DNA of 64,000 bases from Bradyrhizobium pachyrhizi (GTDB lineage Bacteria; Pseudomonadota; Alphaproteobacteria; Rhizobiales; Xanthobacteraceae), in NCBI RefSeq assembly GCF_001189245.1, contig NZ_LFIQ01000027.1:1-64000 (forward strand). The letters run 5' to 3'. Both the position numbers and the translations under genes were made by a program. The notes beneath the pieces were generated by a model, which saw only the letters and a program-made list of their open reading frames with translations, did no database searches and was not told the DNA's origin. Shown here in pieces: positions 1-9,407 of this stretch. Every line of letters starts with the position of its first letter. The stretch's first letter is position 1.

Positions 1-1284
1 GGCAGTTCCGGATGGCGTTTGACACGCCAGAACAAATGCGTTCCGCCGTCCCCTCGCCCGTACAAAGTTTTGCTCGGGAAGCGCTTTTCGAGGCCGCGGA
101 TCGAGAGGGCCTGCTCACAGCCTTGACCTTTGATGTGCCGGTACAGTGGCCGTGGGCGACTTCCGCCGCCCGCTCGCCTGAACAATGCGTCGCTCAGGAA
201 CAGCTTTTCGACGCAGCAGAACGGGGCGGCTCTGCGCCTGCTGATGGTTTCCACGAGCCGGAGCTTTGGCCGACAGTGCGCGCAACCGCCCGCCCGCCCG
301 TACAAAGTGTCGGCCGAGAGAATCGTTTCGATGCTGTAACCCGGCAGACCAACTCGCTGCCGCACAATCCCGCCTCTGAAGACTACGTTGGACGGATGAT
401 CGATCGGGACGGCGCGGCTCCGGCCGCACTTGATCCGCCGGCCCCCGCGAACAGCGAGAGCTTCGATGCTTCCTTGGTCGTTCCCGAGGATTTCTCCCAT
501 GGCAGCCAGTCCGCGCCGGATATGATGCTCTCCAAGCTGGGCCGCTGGGGTCTGTTGCCAGATGCAGCACAGCGGGTAAAGACCTACGACATTCGTGGTG
601 AACGTTATATGGCGGTATTAGGACCGAAAGGGCGCAATGATGTTCAGCTTATCCATCTGAGGTCTCCTGCGATCGGCGATACATTTGATGCTTCGTTCGC
701 CATTCCCGAGGATTTTTCCCATCGCACCCAGCCCGCTCCCGACATGATGCTCTCCAAATTGGGTAAGTGGGACTTCTTGCCTGACACTGAATATCCGGTC
801 ATGAACTACCAGATTGGCGGCGAACGCTACACGGCTGTGTTGGGACCGGGAGGTCCCAACGACATTCAACTCATTCATCATCCTCGGCTCGCTTTGCTGG
901 GTGACGCTGCCGTTGCGGCGCCGACAGTTCCCCCAGATCGCTACGGCGCTCGTGCGTCAGGGTTTGAGCCGCGCATGTCGTTCGAATTGCGAACGGACGC
1001 TTCTTCGGCGCTTGCGCCAGACCTTCTACTGCCGTCTGCCGCACAGGCATCGGGTCAGCAGCCGCCCCCGCAAATGCCTGAATTGGGACAGTTGTTCGGC
1101 GATGACTTCAGGCACCGGCCCCCGGGTCGCTTCTCCTGTCGTGGTCGACATGCTCCAAAACCTGGATCTTCTGCCAAGCCGGGATGTCCCGATGACCCGC
1201 TTTTTGATCCATGGTGAACCCTACACGGCCGAAAACCTACCCGAAGGCACCATTCTTCTCTTTCATCGGCCGCAATTTGGCTGA
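1..1284 (+). pseudogene. Tandem-repeat protein, 5' end outside window, frameshifted
   Basis: The frame is already open at base 3 and the repeat pattern is under way before the first ATG (base 12), so the gene probably starts upstream of the window. Two repeat types are visible. The first is a 40-residue unit (about 120 bp) carrying PVQ/PEQ...LF(E/D)AA, three copies. The second is a unit of about 70 residues carrying PDMMLSKLG.W..LP and GERY.AVLGP..NDIQLIH. Two copies of the second are intact. The third starts in the first frame (LGQLFGDDF) but continues in the +1 frame (VVVDMLQNLDLLPS, then GEPYTAENL) to a stop at 1284, while the original frame ends at 1217. The shift lies near a C5 run at about 1120. 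Repeat architecture and position beside a type III island suggest an effector, but I recognise no family. It could be a pseudogene, a sequencing error or a slippage site. Confidence 0.6.
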
Positions 1285-2454
1285 GCGAAGGGCGCCCCGG
1301 CAGCTACGCTCGAGCTGCTCCCGAAACCAGTCAGATCTTTTGCTTTCCAGAGATCCTACAACTGCCTCCGAGCGAACTCGACTGTGGTAAGCCCATCACA
1401 GGCAGTCCCATCATGGCCAGTGATATCCGGCTAGATATATCGATTGCATTATACTCATATGCGGCAGCGTGGCACTTTCAGTGGGACTGATGCTGGTTGA
1501 ACGCGCGGGGGGCAGCTTGGCGAGTTGCTCGCATCTAGAACTGATGGCTCAATTGTAGCTCGGCGTCTTCGAACCTCGCCTTGTTCCGGCGCGACCACAA
1601 TCGTACGGGGACTGTCACACGGGCTCCACCGCATCGGAGAGAGCGAGATCTCCTAGCCGGTCACTTTGCAACAAGGACGGGCGCTAAGCCTAGACTCAAC
1701 TCGTCGATTGCCGGTTTTGGGGTGGAGCCCTGCCAGATGAGCTTGCTATACGCGTCATAGGCGATCGACGTGCAAGATGTGGTTACGGATCGGATCCACC
1801 CGGAGTGTGTTGACTGGAAGTCGCCCCACATTGATGCAAAGTCATATGCATGATTCTTGGCTATACGCCAGCCAAAGTCCAAAGAGATTTCCAGCACGCA
1901 GTCGCTGGTGGATCCGGCGGTCGAGACATCACCAGCAACACTCGAACTATAGTGCTACGGAATCTGCAATGACAGCTTTCCGCGCCGGATCACTTGAAAC
2001 TCCGAGTGATCGAAATTGGAATGGTTCTCAGTCAAAGCCGACTACCGTCATGTTCAGACCATCGTGTTCGTTTGACCACGTACTATGCCGGAAATCGGAC
2101 ATGAAGCTACGCGGCGCGGCGCGGATCACGCAGCCTCACTCACGTGACAGACAGATCTCATTGGCACGTGGATTGCTGGGACATGGCAAGGCGGTATACT
2201 CGGTCGCCGGGCAGGAGTTCGCAGACGTAGGTTGACTGACTTGGCAACGAAGGTGACAGCCCCCTAGTTCGAGGACACCATGACAAGCATGCGCTGCTGT
2301 CACCGCAGAAAACGCGATAATACAGCGCGCTCCCCAGCCGTCTTATTTATACGGCGCAATGGTTGAAGACGAATCCGCCGCATTGCGATGCGGCCAGCAT
2401 CTCCGCTCTTCATCAGTGACGCGCAGTAGCGCTCGTATACGCACCGGAACAGTT
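1285..2454. other. Gene-poor stretch
   Basis: About 1.2 kb without a convincing full-length gene. The only protein-like frame is the minus-strand fragment at 1661-1897, listed separately. No transposase or RNA gene was recognised here. Confidence 0.4.
1661..1897 (-). CDS. Unrecognised short protein or gene fragment
   Basis: A GTG-initiated frame of 78 codons, open for about 17 more codons upstream without a start. Its composition looks protein-like rather than like an antisense shadow: few arginine or serine runs, balanced hydrophobics, segments such as LDFGWRIAKNHAYDFASMWG. No larger gene lies opposite. I recognise no family, and no Shine-Dalgarno sequence is evident before the GTG. It may be the 3' end of a decayed gene. 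Confidence 0.25.
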   Translation of the reverse strand: MLEISLDFGWRIAKNHAYDFASMWGDFQSTHSGWIRSVTTSCTSIAYDAYSKLIWQGSTPKPAIDELSLGLAPVLVAK

Positions 2455-3621
2455 ATGAACGCTTCGCCAGAGATGATCCCACCAGACAGCGACGTCAAGC
2501 CTGCCACCGGGGATAACCTCCCGACGCTGCTCGCTGAGATCCGCGCCCGTCGAAACGATTTCGCCGTCGCTCAACAAATTCCAGGCTATATAATCGAGGG
2601 CTTCAAACGAGTCGGCGTCTATCGGGCTATGGTCGCAAAGCGCTTCGGCGGCGAGGAGCGAACGCCGGCCGAGTTTTGTCGCCTGATCGAATGCATTTCC
2701 GAGGCCGACGGCTCGGCCGGCTGGGTCGCCAGCTTTGGCGATGGGGCCTGCAATCTCGCTGCTCTTCCAGATGAAACGCTTGGCAAAATCTACGCGAATG
2801 GACCCGACGTGGTGTACTCAGCTGCGCTTTTCCCGCTACAGCCCGCCCGGCGAAGCACCGGCGGATTTGTCGTAAGCGGCACGTGGCCATTCGCCAGCGG
2901 CTCGCCCGGCGCGGCTTTGATCGGCGTCGGCATCACGGTGGAAGACGACCCAACCGGTGGCCTTCCGCGTGTAGCCGTAGTGCCAGCCGAAAAGGTGACT
3001 ATCCGCCCCCATTGGGACGTCATTGGCCTGCAAGGAACCGGCAGCCACGACGTGGTTCTCGAAGATATCATCGTGCCGGAGGAATGGACCCTGATCCGCG
3101 GCGGCTCGCCGACACTTGACCGGCCGATTTACCGTTATCCGTCAGTCGCCTTCGCCGCCCAGGCGCATGCGGTCGTTGGCATTGGTATTGCACGCTCCGC
3201 GCTGAACGAGCTGATCTCGATGAGCCGGAGCCGCCCCTCGATCACTGGAGCGCCTGTGATGGGACAGCGTGGCTATGTCCAATTGGAGACGGCCAAAGCG
3301 GAAGCCAAACTGCGTTCCGCGCGGTCCTTCTTCTATGAGGCTACCGAAGAACTGTGGAATGAGGCGCTGAATGGCTCCATAAATCCGAACACGGCCACAC
3401 TGATGCGGCTCGCCGCCACCCACGCCGCGCTACAAAGCGCCGAAGTCTGCAAGATCGCGAGCAGTCTCGCCGGAACTGACTCGCTGTACACGGCGAGCAA
3501 TCTGGCGCGCGCGATGTGCGACAGCTTCGTCGTTGCTCAGCATGCGGCTTTGAATGAGGGAACACTTCAGCGTGCCGGCCAGCTCCTGCTCGGAGGTCCA
3601 GCACAGCCGGGTTTTCCGTGA
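2455..3621 (+). CDS. Acyl-CoA dehydrogenase-fold flavin monooxygenase-like protein
   Basis: 388 residues from the ATG at 2455 (MNASPEM); the frame is open from 2359, but the upstream extension is arginine/serine rich and does not resemble the family. An N-terminal helical region (AEFCRLIECISEADGSAGW) is followed by a middle beta domain (GGFVVSGTWPFASG, then GLQGTGSHDVVLEDIIVPEEW) and a C-terminal helical bundle. This is the pattern of the acyl-CoA dehydrogenase type 2 / HsaA-DszC flavin monooxygenase group. Such enzymes use reduced flavin from a partner reductase to hydroxylate aromatic or heterocyclic substrates; no reductase gene is adjacent, so the substrate cannot be guessed. It converges on virK. 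Family call fairly sure, specificity unknown. Confidence 0.75.
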   Translation: MNASPEMIPPDSDVKPATGDNLPTLLAEIRARRNDFAVAQQIPGYIIEGFKRVGVYRAMVAKRFGGEERTPAEFCRLIECISEADGSAGWVASFGDGACNLAALPDETLGKIYANGPDVVYSAALFPLQPARRSTGGFVVSGTWPFASGSPGAALIGVGITVEDDPTGGLPRVAVVPAEKVTIRPHWDVIGLQGTGSHDVVLEDIIVPEEWTLIRGGSPTLDRPIYRYPSVAFAAQAHAVVGIGIARSALNELISMSRSRPSITGAPVMGQRGYVQLETAKAEAKLRSARSFFYEATEELWNEALNGSINPNTATLMRLAATHAALQSAEVCKIASSLAGTDSLYTASNLARAMCDSFVVAQHAALNEGTLQRAGQLLLGGPAQPGFP

Positions 3622-3757
3622 CATGGCTTATCGACGAGCATTTTCGCACGATCGCCACAATAGGATGGCTGCGAACAATCACGACGACTAGAAGCAATCT
3701 GGCCGTCGTCACCATCGAGACTAAGTCTCCTGGCTTGCGAAGCCGATTCACATGGGT

Positions 3758-3791
3758 CAGGGGGATCGAACTTTCGACACCAATCCCCCTG
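3758..3791. terminator. Hairpin between convergent genes
   Basis: Perfect 9-bp inverted repeat CAGGGGGAT / ATCCCCCTG with a 16-nt loop, between the convergent 3' ends of the oxidoreductase gene (3621) and virK (3807). No clear T-run follows on either strand, so its use as a bidirectional terminator is inferred from position and stem strength. Confidence 0.4.
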
Positions 3792-3806
3792 CGCGGTGCT
3801 TCTCGT

Positions 3807-4247
3807 TTACCAGATGAACTTTGCACCATCAGGAAGGTCGCAGATAAACTCGCCCTGGTTCACGAGCTCAGTCGTTCCGACGACAAGCTTGGAGGCACGC
3901 ACCGTGAGCTTACCTTCGCGGCTGAGACTATGGCGGATGTATTCCGTCACGGCATGTCCCGTGCTATCCACCGTTTGATGCGCGTTGGCGAAGCTGATGC
4001 CATTCTGGGCGGTGACCCTGAAGGCATTGATGACCAGTCCAGCTTGCGTCGCCGACGCAGGCTTGCCTCCCTCCGCGGTTGTACAGCGGCTCATGTCCAG
4101 TATGAGCTTCACGTTCTTGCCGGTCTGCAGGGCATTGAGCACCTCGGTGTATTTTGGCGAGGGCTCATCGGCTCTGGCGTTCGTGCTCACGCTTGCCGCC
4201 GAAAGCAGAGACAACAGGATCGCCAAGCCTTTGCCAGTAAACTTCAT
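3807..4247 (-). CDS. virK: VirK-family secreted protein
   Basis: 146 residues from the ATG at 4247, chosen because GGAGGGAGAAG lies just upstream; the frame's earlier start at 4274 lies before that ribosome binding site. A signal peptide is clear (MKFTGKGLAILLSLLSAASV, then cleavage near NARA-DE). The mature part follows the VirK family pattern: VLNALQTGKNVKLILDMSRC, then a C-terminal half ending in GEFICDLPDGAKF, with two cysteines that could pair. VirK was named from an Agrobacterium virulence regulon; its biochemical role is unknown. Relatives are common on rhizobial symbiosis islands. A tts-like sequence (4273-4293) upstream has wrong internal spacing and is not called. Confidence 0.8.
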   Translation of the reverse strand: MKFTGKGLAILLSLLSAASVSTNARADEPSPKYTEVLNALQTGKNVKLILDMSRCTTAEGGKPASATQAGLVINAFRVTAQNGISFANAHQTVDSTGHAVTEYIRHSLSREGKLTVRASKLVVGTTELVNQGEFICDLPDGAKFIW

Positions 4248-4762
4248 ATGCTCTTCTCCCTCCATTATAATCACAGATCGCCTAAGCTGACACTCGCATG
4301 ATGACGTCTTCGCAATCCGATTGGCCGCTTTCAGACATCAAGCGCGGTCGTGCTAACGACAAGAACAAGCTGCCGCAATCATGCGCAAGTGGTTGCGAGC
4401 ACTAATCCGACCTCACAACCTCGTAGGTTAGTTTTTGCCAAGCCAGTCTAATCAGTGCACCGCCGCCCGAGCAGTGATCGAGCGCAGGTGACATTGAATC
4501 GACCAATCGCAATGGTCGCGGCAATCTAGCCGCGCCAGTGAGATCGAGACGACTTATCCGAGAACTGCTTGGCATATCCGTGGTCGCCTCGTCACTTCGC
4601 CAATGGCTCGTTGGCACGAGACTCTGAAAGCCGCTTCTACTCATGGCCGGCTCGGCCTTGCGCTGCCTCGCCTTGGCCAGAAGACCGCTGGATGCGATCG
4701 CATCACCTAGCGGCCCAGTGGAGGCCACATCAGACATGGCAAGCAGCGCCGCACGCTACGCC

Positions 4763-4810
4763 TATCCGCCGCTTGAATGCGTTCCATCAAAACAATTGAT
4801 TTTGCCGATC
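4763..4810 (+). promoter_or_regulatory. nod box
   Basis: The core at 4786-4810 reads ATCAAAACAATTG then ATTTTGCCGATC and matches the classic 25-bp core in 21 positions. The left part of the longer nod box is also recognisable (TATCC at 4763 and ATG 14 bases after its start). NodD bound here with a flavonoid would activate rightward transcription. The first rightward gene that can be trusted is ttsI at 6327, fitting the known NodD-to-TtsI cascade, though 1.5 kb of gene-poor sequence intervenes. Confidence 0.75.
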
Positions 4811-6326
4811 TTGCCCGACGCCTCCATAGTCGGCCTCAATCTTTGGAGGCAGCATTCAAGAATGTGGTGTGACAATCGATTCTCTTTTCAGTCCCTTGCC
4901 GGTCAATTCCACTTGGATAATCGTCTGCATCCAGGACGCTAAGCCTCACGCCTCAGATCAACGCATCTGGCGGCACGCCTGCCCGCCAATTGCCACACGT
5001 GAGCCGATCAGGCAATCGCACGCGCACGCGCGTTGTGGCTTGCCTTGGAGCGAAGCAAGAACGGTTGGATCTTCACACGACGCCGTCGCTGTGGCTGAAC
5101 CTGCACATCATGGGATATAGGACAGACAAAATGCTCACAACGTTGGAGAAAGTCGCAATCCTCAAGGCTATGACGTGTCCAGACTATGTCGTTGTCGCTT
5201 CACGACCCGCGTTAGTTTGAAGACGCGTGTAACCAACTGTTAAAGAGGCTTGAAACTCTCCTAACGTCAGATTGTAGGATTTCCGACAGCTTCGCGACAA
5301 AGGCCCCCGCTCGCGCGAACACTTCCTGACAGGTAGCAAGAATTGCGAACGTCTCTCAAATTCAACGCCGCACCGCTCCGCTTCGTCACGCCGATCGATC
5401 ACACCCGTCGACGACGTGTTCTCAAAACCGCTCGTATACAGCACGGAGGGCTCAGCGCTATGCCCGTTGCAGCGGCGGCGCGATTTCGCAGTCGAGCAGA
5501 ACGCAGGCTCTGTTTACCTCGCGATTTCCGCGCACGACGCAACCAACGATTCGGGCTTCGATCATTCCGTCGCAGCTCAGCCAAGATGAGATGCAGCTGG
5601 CTGCCTGACCTCAATCACACGCGCCGCGGTTCCGACGAGCGGCGGCCCTATCCGCCCCTCGTTCGCTGCTGTCGGTCGGGCGCAGCATCGGACGAGACAT
5701 CGGGATCGTTGGCCTCCCGCAAGTCTGTCTGCCGTCAGGGAACGGCTTACTCCGTAGTCGGGAGGAGCATCGATCCATTCGTCGCGCACCGCGGCTCTGG
5801 AACACTGATCCAGATGCGTAAGGTGAAACCTGTCTTTCACGCGGAAAAGCTTGCCTCGTTATGGCGATGCTACAGGCTCGACAGCACAGCAAGACTGACC
5901 GCGAGACCGGACAAAAGTGGGGAGTTCCTAAATGTCGATTTCGCTAGGCTGCTCAGCCATCAATCCAACCGTCGGCGCTTGCGCTTCGATTGCGCGCTCT
6001 AGCGCTGTCATGACCGATGGCGGCTACTCAGCGCGTGCAGACACAGCTGCGATCGACGCTCAGATGCACCAACCTGCCCCTGCGGCTTTCGGCTTCGCCA
6101 GTGATTTCGCGGTTCTTCTCGACACAATGGCCCTCATTGATGGCGGGCTATTCTTCAATCCGAAGACGTGCAAATCACGAGGATTGTCCGCCCGCCATCA
6201 TGCTCTGCTTCATCGCCGTCGGAATTTTGCGCATGCGCCAATGCGGGCGTCTGCCGATTCCATCGAACCTCTTGCTCAACCGTGACGCGCTTAACGGCTT
6301 GGCGTGGATGGACGAGAGGCGATGAA
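4811..6326. other. Gene-poor leader between nod box and ttsI
   Basis: About 1.5 kb without a recognisable gene. A plus-strand frame at 5932-6285 (117 codons, MSISLGCSAIN...) is the only one with a balanced composition, but I recognise no family. A MerR-type promoter lies at 5250-5280. Either the ttsI transcript has a very long leader or ttsI has a second promoter. Confidence 0.4.
5250..5280 (+). promoter_or_regulatory. MerR-type promoter (site D)
   Basis: TTGAAA at 5250-5255, a 19-base spacer CTCTCCTAACGTCAGATTG, and TAGGAT at 5275-5280. The 19-bp spacer with operator sequence inside it is the hallmark of MerR-family promoters. It shares the spacer end CGTCAG.TTG-TAG with sites at 40627, 48065 and 49771. 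Only the right half of the operator is well kept. No convincing gene follows within 300 bp. Confidence 0.45.
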
Positions 6327-7016
6327 ATGCGAATTCTCCTGATTGATCATCATTCGGACTTCGTCCGTGCTGTGAAGGAGGCGCTGTTGAATTGCGGGTT
6401 CGCTGTTGATGTGACGCGCACGCTCGATGAGGCGGCGGCCGCGCTCGATTGCGCCAACTACCACATTCTTTTGCTCGAATTGGTTCTGCCCGATGGAGAC
6501 GGCTTGGACTGGCTGAAGCAGTTGCGACGCGAGGGACGCTCAATGCCGGCCATGATGATGAGCAGTCTCAACGACCTCGGCCGGCGGATTGCGATTTTCA
6601 ACGCGGGAGCGGATGATTTCCTCCCCAAACCTGTGTCGACCGACGAACTCATCGCGCGCATGCGGGCCATTCTGCGGCGGTCGACGCAAATGATGGCGCC
6701 GGTCGTGACATTCGGCAATCTGCATTTCGACCCGATCGGGAGGCAAGTCGCGGTCGGCGGTCGGGTACTGCGGATTGCCCGCCGCGAAGTGTGCATTCTT
6801 GAACATCTGCTCAACCGCGCCGGCCGCACCGTGCCGCGCGCATCGCTGGAGGATAGCCTTTATGCGTTCGATGACGAGGTCTCGACCAATGCGCTGGAGG
6901 TCGGGATCTATCGCTTGCGCACGCATTTGAACCAGGCGGGAGCGACGCTCAGGATCAAGACCGCGCGCGGCGTCGGTTACACCCTTGAACTCATTGGCGC
7001 GGCATCGGCCGCCTAA
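6327..7016 (+). CDS. ttsI: TtsI, type III secretion transcriptional activator
   Basis: 229 residues from the ATG at 6327, preceded by GAGAGG seven bases upstream; the open frame begins at 6168 but its N-terminal extension is unlike a receiver domain. It is an OmpR-type response regulator: receiver domain at about 1-115 and winged-helix DNA-binding domain at about 130-222 (ending RIKTARGVGYTLEL). The normal phospho-acceptor aspartate is Glu51 (HILLLELVLP), as known for rhizobial TtsI, which is thought to act without phosphorylation. TtsI binds tts boxes; five good ones occur in this window. Downstream rhcC2 and y4xK follow in the same direction, the order seen in NGR234 (y4xI-y4xJ-y4xK). Confidence 0.95.
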   Translation: MRILLIDHHSDFVRAVKEALLNCGFAVDVTRTLDEAAAALDCANYHILLLELVLPDGDGLDWLKQLRREGRSMPAMMMSSLNDLGRRIAIFNAGADDFLPKPVSTDELIARMRAILRRSTQMMAPVVTFGNLHFDPIGRQVAVGGRVLRIARREVCILEHLLNRAGRTVPRASLEDSLYAFDDEVSTNALEVGIYRLRTHLNQAGATLRIKTARGVGYTLELIGAASAA

Positions 7017-7086
7017 CTGAATCGAACTTGAAAGCAACAATCCCTTGAAGGTCGTTTATAATGCTGCCGGCGCTGATGAGCCGTGG

Positions 7087-8499
7087 ATGGTCGCCGGGGC
7101 GGCGCGCTCAGCTGTTTTGCCTCTCATATGCTACGTCCTGTGCGGACTTGCACTGCTATTTCCACTTGCTGCAGCAGCCGAGAGCAAGCGGGATGGCAAA
7201 GCAGAACCGCCGCGGAGCGCGCCCGGCAGCACCTCCGGCACGCTGAACCTGATTTCCTCCCAGGGCAAGACGATCCATCTGACCGCTGCGGCGGCGAGCA
7301 TCTTTGTTGCCGACCCGACGATTGCGGATTATCAGGCGCCGTCGAATACGACGATCTTCGTGTTTGGCAAGAAATCAGGACGGACAAGCCTCTTTGCCCT
7401 GAACGAAAACGGCGAGGCTCTCGCCGAGCTGCGCGTGGTCGTCACACAGCCGATCGAGGACCTGCGGGCCACGCTTCGAGCCGAGGTCGGCGACTATCCG
7501 ATCCAGGTCAGCTATACCCCGCGCGGGGCGATCCTGAGCGGTACGGCGCCCAATGCGGAGGTTGTTGAGACTGCCAAGAAGGTCACCGAGCAGTTTCTCG
7601 GCGCGGGAGCGCTGGTCGTCAACAAGATCCAGGTGGCCGGCTCGTTGCAGGTAAATCTCAGCGTACGGGTCGCAGAAGTCTCCCGCAGCGCCGTCAAGGA
7701 TCTCAATATCCACTTCACCGCATCTAGCCCGAACGGCGCTTTCCTTATCAGCGGCAAAGATGGCGGGTCCGGCGCGGCCGGCGGCGGCGGCACGATCGGC
7801 ATCGGGTTTAGCGCCGGCAATACCAACCTGAGCGCTGTTCTTGACGCACTCGCCAGCGAGCACCTCGCCTCGATCCTGGCTGAGCCGAATCTGACGGCAA
7901 TGTCCGGCGAGTCCGCGAGCTTCCTGGCCGGCGGCGAATTTCCGATTCCGGTCATGCAGGATAATCGGCAGGTGTCGGTTCAATTCCGCCAGTTCGGCGT
8001 GAGCCTCGAGTTCGTCCCGACGGTTCTTAACAACAATCAGATCAATGTCCGTGTGAAGCCCGAAGTCAGCGAACTGTCGAGCGAAGGCCAAGTCAAAATC
8101 AATGGCATGGAAGTCCCTGCTCTCTCAACCCGGCGGGCCAGCACCGTGGTCGAGCTCGCCAGCGGTCAGAGCTTTGCAATCGGCGGGCTCATCAGGCGCA
8201 ACTTCAACAATGACATTGGCGAGTTTCCCTGGCTCGGCGACGTGCCGATCCTCGGCGCCCTTTTTCGCTCCTCATCGTTTCAAAAGCGCGAGACCGAGCT
8301 CGTTATTATTGTCACGCCCTACATCGTGCGGCCGGGATCGAACCCGACCCGGATGAGTGCGCCGACCGACCGCATAGCACCGCCCTCAGACACAGGCCGC
8401 ATCTTGACGAACACGCTGGCGCGGCCACCAAAAGACCGAGATGCTCCCCGCACGAGCGCACCAGGATTGACCGGCAGCGCCGGCTTTATCATCGAATGA
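7087..8499 (+). CDS. rhcC2: Type III secretion secretin subunit RhcC2
   Basis: 470 residues from the ATG at 7087, chosen because it begins directly with a signal peptide (LPLICYVLCGLALLFPLAAAA). A TTG at 7045 is an alternative. An N-terminal pilus/secretin N domain (LNLISSQGKTIHL, DPTIADYQAP) resembles CpaC. The secretin core follows (LSAVLDALASEHLASILAEPNLTAMSGESA, FPWLGDVPILGALFRS). In rhizobia the outer-membrane ring is split: RhcC1 (NolW, here at 24344) carries the N-terminal region and RhcC2 the secretin domain. It lies 70 bp after ttsI and 10 bp before y4xK, probably in one operon. Confidence 0.9.
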   Translation: MVAGAARSAVLPLICYVLCGLALLFPLAAAAESKRDGKAEPPRSAPGSTSGTLNLISSQGKTIHLTAAAASIFVADPTIADYQAPSNTTIFVFGKKSGRTSLFALNENGEALAELRVVVTQPIEDLRATLRAEVGDYPIQVSYTPRGAILSGTAPNAEVVETAKKVTEQFLGAGALVVNKIQVAGSLQVNLSVRVAEVSRSAVKDLNIHFTASSPNGAFLISGKDGGSGAAGGGGTIGIGFSAGNTNLSAVLDALASEHLASILAEPNLTAMSGESASFLAGGEFPIPVMQDNRQVSVQFRQFGVSLEFVPTVLNNNQINVRVKPEVSELSSEGQVKINGMEVPALSTRRASTVVELASGQSFAIGGLIRRNFNNDIGEFPWLGDVPILGALFRSSSFQKRETELVIIVTPYIVRPGSNPTRMSAPTDRIAPPSDTGRILTNTLARPPKDRDAPRTSAPGLTGSAGFIIE

Positions 8500-8509
8500 G
8501 GATCGTCAA

Positions 8510-9175
8510 ATGACCTTGCGACGTTTGTGCCATTTGGTCGTTGTTGCGGCAACATTGGGCGGATGCGCAAACAGTGCTTCGATCCCTCCCGGGCCGCCTG
8601 AACAGGCGATCCAGGTGGAGCAAAAGAACAGCGTTTTGTTCCTACAGAGCCTTCGTGGCTCGGAAAGACATCGGCTGCGGAGTTTCATTGCGAGTGCAAG
8701 TGGCGGCCGGCGGGACGCACTCCATGTCGATGTCACCGGCTCGCCCCGGCTCATTGCACAGGTGGCCCATGAGGCCCGTGCCATGGGCGTTGCCCCCTAT
8801 AATATCCGGCTATCCGCCTCACCTCTCGATCTGCCCTCCCGTTTCGGGGTAAGGATCGAGGTGATCACCTTTGAAGCCCACTCTCCTGTCTGTCCGTCGC
8901 TTTCCATCGTCGGGCCTGCGGTCAACGATAATTCGTTCGACCCGACGCTTGGCTGCTCGACCAGAAGCAATCTGGCAGTCATGGTCAACGATCCGATCGA
9001 CTTGCTGGACAATCGGTCGGTCATAACGAGCAAAGGCGATCGCGCTGCCATACCGGTTGCCAGCTATGGCACGTTTGGCCCAGGCAACAAGAGCAACGGA
9101 GAAGGCGGACAGAGCAGTGGGGCCGCGTCGGAAGCCCCCGCGGTGGCAACGAGGGACGTACAGCCTCCTCGATGA
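8510..9175 (+). CDS. y4xK: Y4xK, CpaD-like lipoprotein of the type III locus
   Basis: 221 residues. The N-terminus is a lipoprotein signal with lipobox LGGC (Cys about residue 19). The body resembles the CpaD pilus-assembly lipoprotein family: GSERHRLRSFIASASGG, SPRLIAQVAHEARAMGV, then a region with VCPSLSI and LGCSTRSNLAVMVNDPIDLL. CpaD-type proteins sit in the outer membrane beside a CpaC-type secretin, fitting its place directly after rhcC2. The exact role in secretion is not known. Low-complexity C-terminus. Confidence 0.85.
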   Translation: MTLRRLCHLVVVAATLGGCANSASIPPGPPEQAIQVEQKNSVLFLQSLRGSERHRLRSFIASASGGRRDALHVDVTGSPRLIAQVAHEARAMGVAPYNIRLSASPLDLPSRFGVRIEVITFEAHSPVCPSLSIVGPAVNDNSFDPTLGCSTRSNLAVMVNDPIDLLDNRSVITSKGDRAAIPVASYGTFGPGNKSNGEGGQSSGAASEAPAVATRDVQPPR

Positions 9176-9245
9176 CGGCGTTGCATCGCTACCGCCTGAT
9201 CAAAACGATCTAGCGCTTTTCCGTGCCGATGAATCGCAGGCTGGA

Positions 9246-9407
9246 TTTTTGTTCTGGCGCGTTTTCTTCCGCGAACCGGTACCCCACTTCGCTCGAAAAC
9301 ACCCTGGAGCCTTGTCCGTTCCGATTGAATCGGAACGGAGCTCCAGATCTTGTTTTGACGCGTCTTCTTCGCGGCAACCGGTGTTCACTTCGCCGGAAAA
9401 CGCTCTA
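9246..9407. repeat. Two copies of a dispersed intergenic repeat around a palindrome
   Basis: Two near-identical 55-bp stretches lie head to tail at 9246-9300 and 9348-9407, each with the order GCG(T)CTTC...CGCG..ACCGGT..CCACTTCGC..GAAAAC. Between them is a perfect 23-base palindrome (9316-9338) with 11-base arms CCGTTCCGATT / AATCGGAACGG. This is like the short intercistronic mosaic elements common in Bradyrhizobium and Rhizobium. It separates the convergent ends of y4xK and rhcU. Confidence 0.6.

Noticed and set aside
115-570. Minus-strand frame of 151 codons opposite the repeat gene
   Set aside because: Arginine/serine/proline-rich shadow of the repeat protein, which itself shows clear internal repeats.
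3758-3795. tRNA-like T-arm sequence (GTTCGATCCCC on the minus strand)
   Set aside because: No acceptor stem, anticodon arm or CCA end can be built; it is explained by the terminator-type hairpin.
4273-4293. tts-box-like sequence upstream of virK (ends CTAAGCTGACA on the plus strand)
   Set aside because: The two halves are one base too far apart and the left half matches poorly; it is also very close to the start codon.
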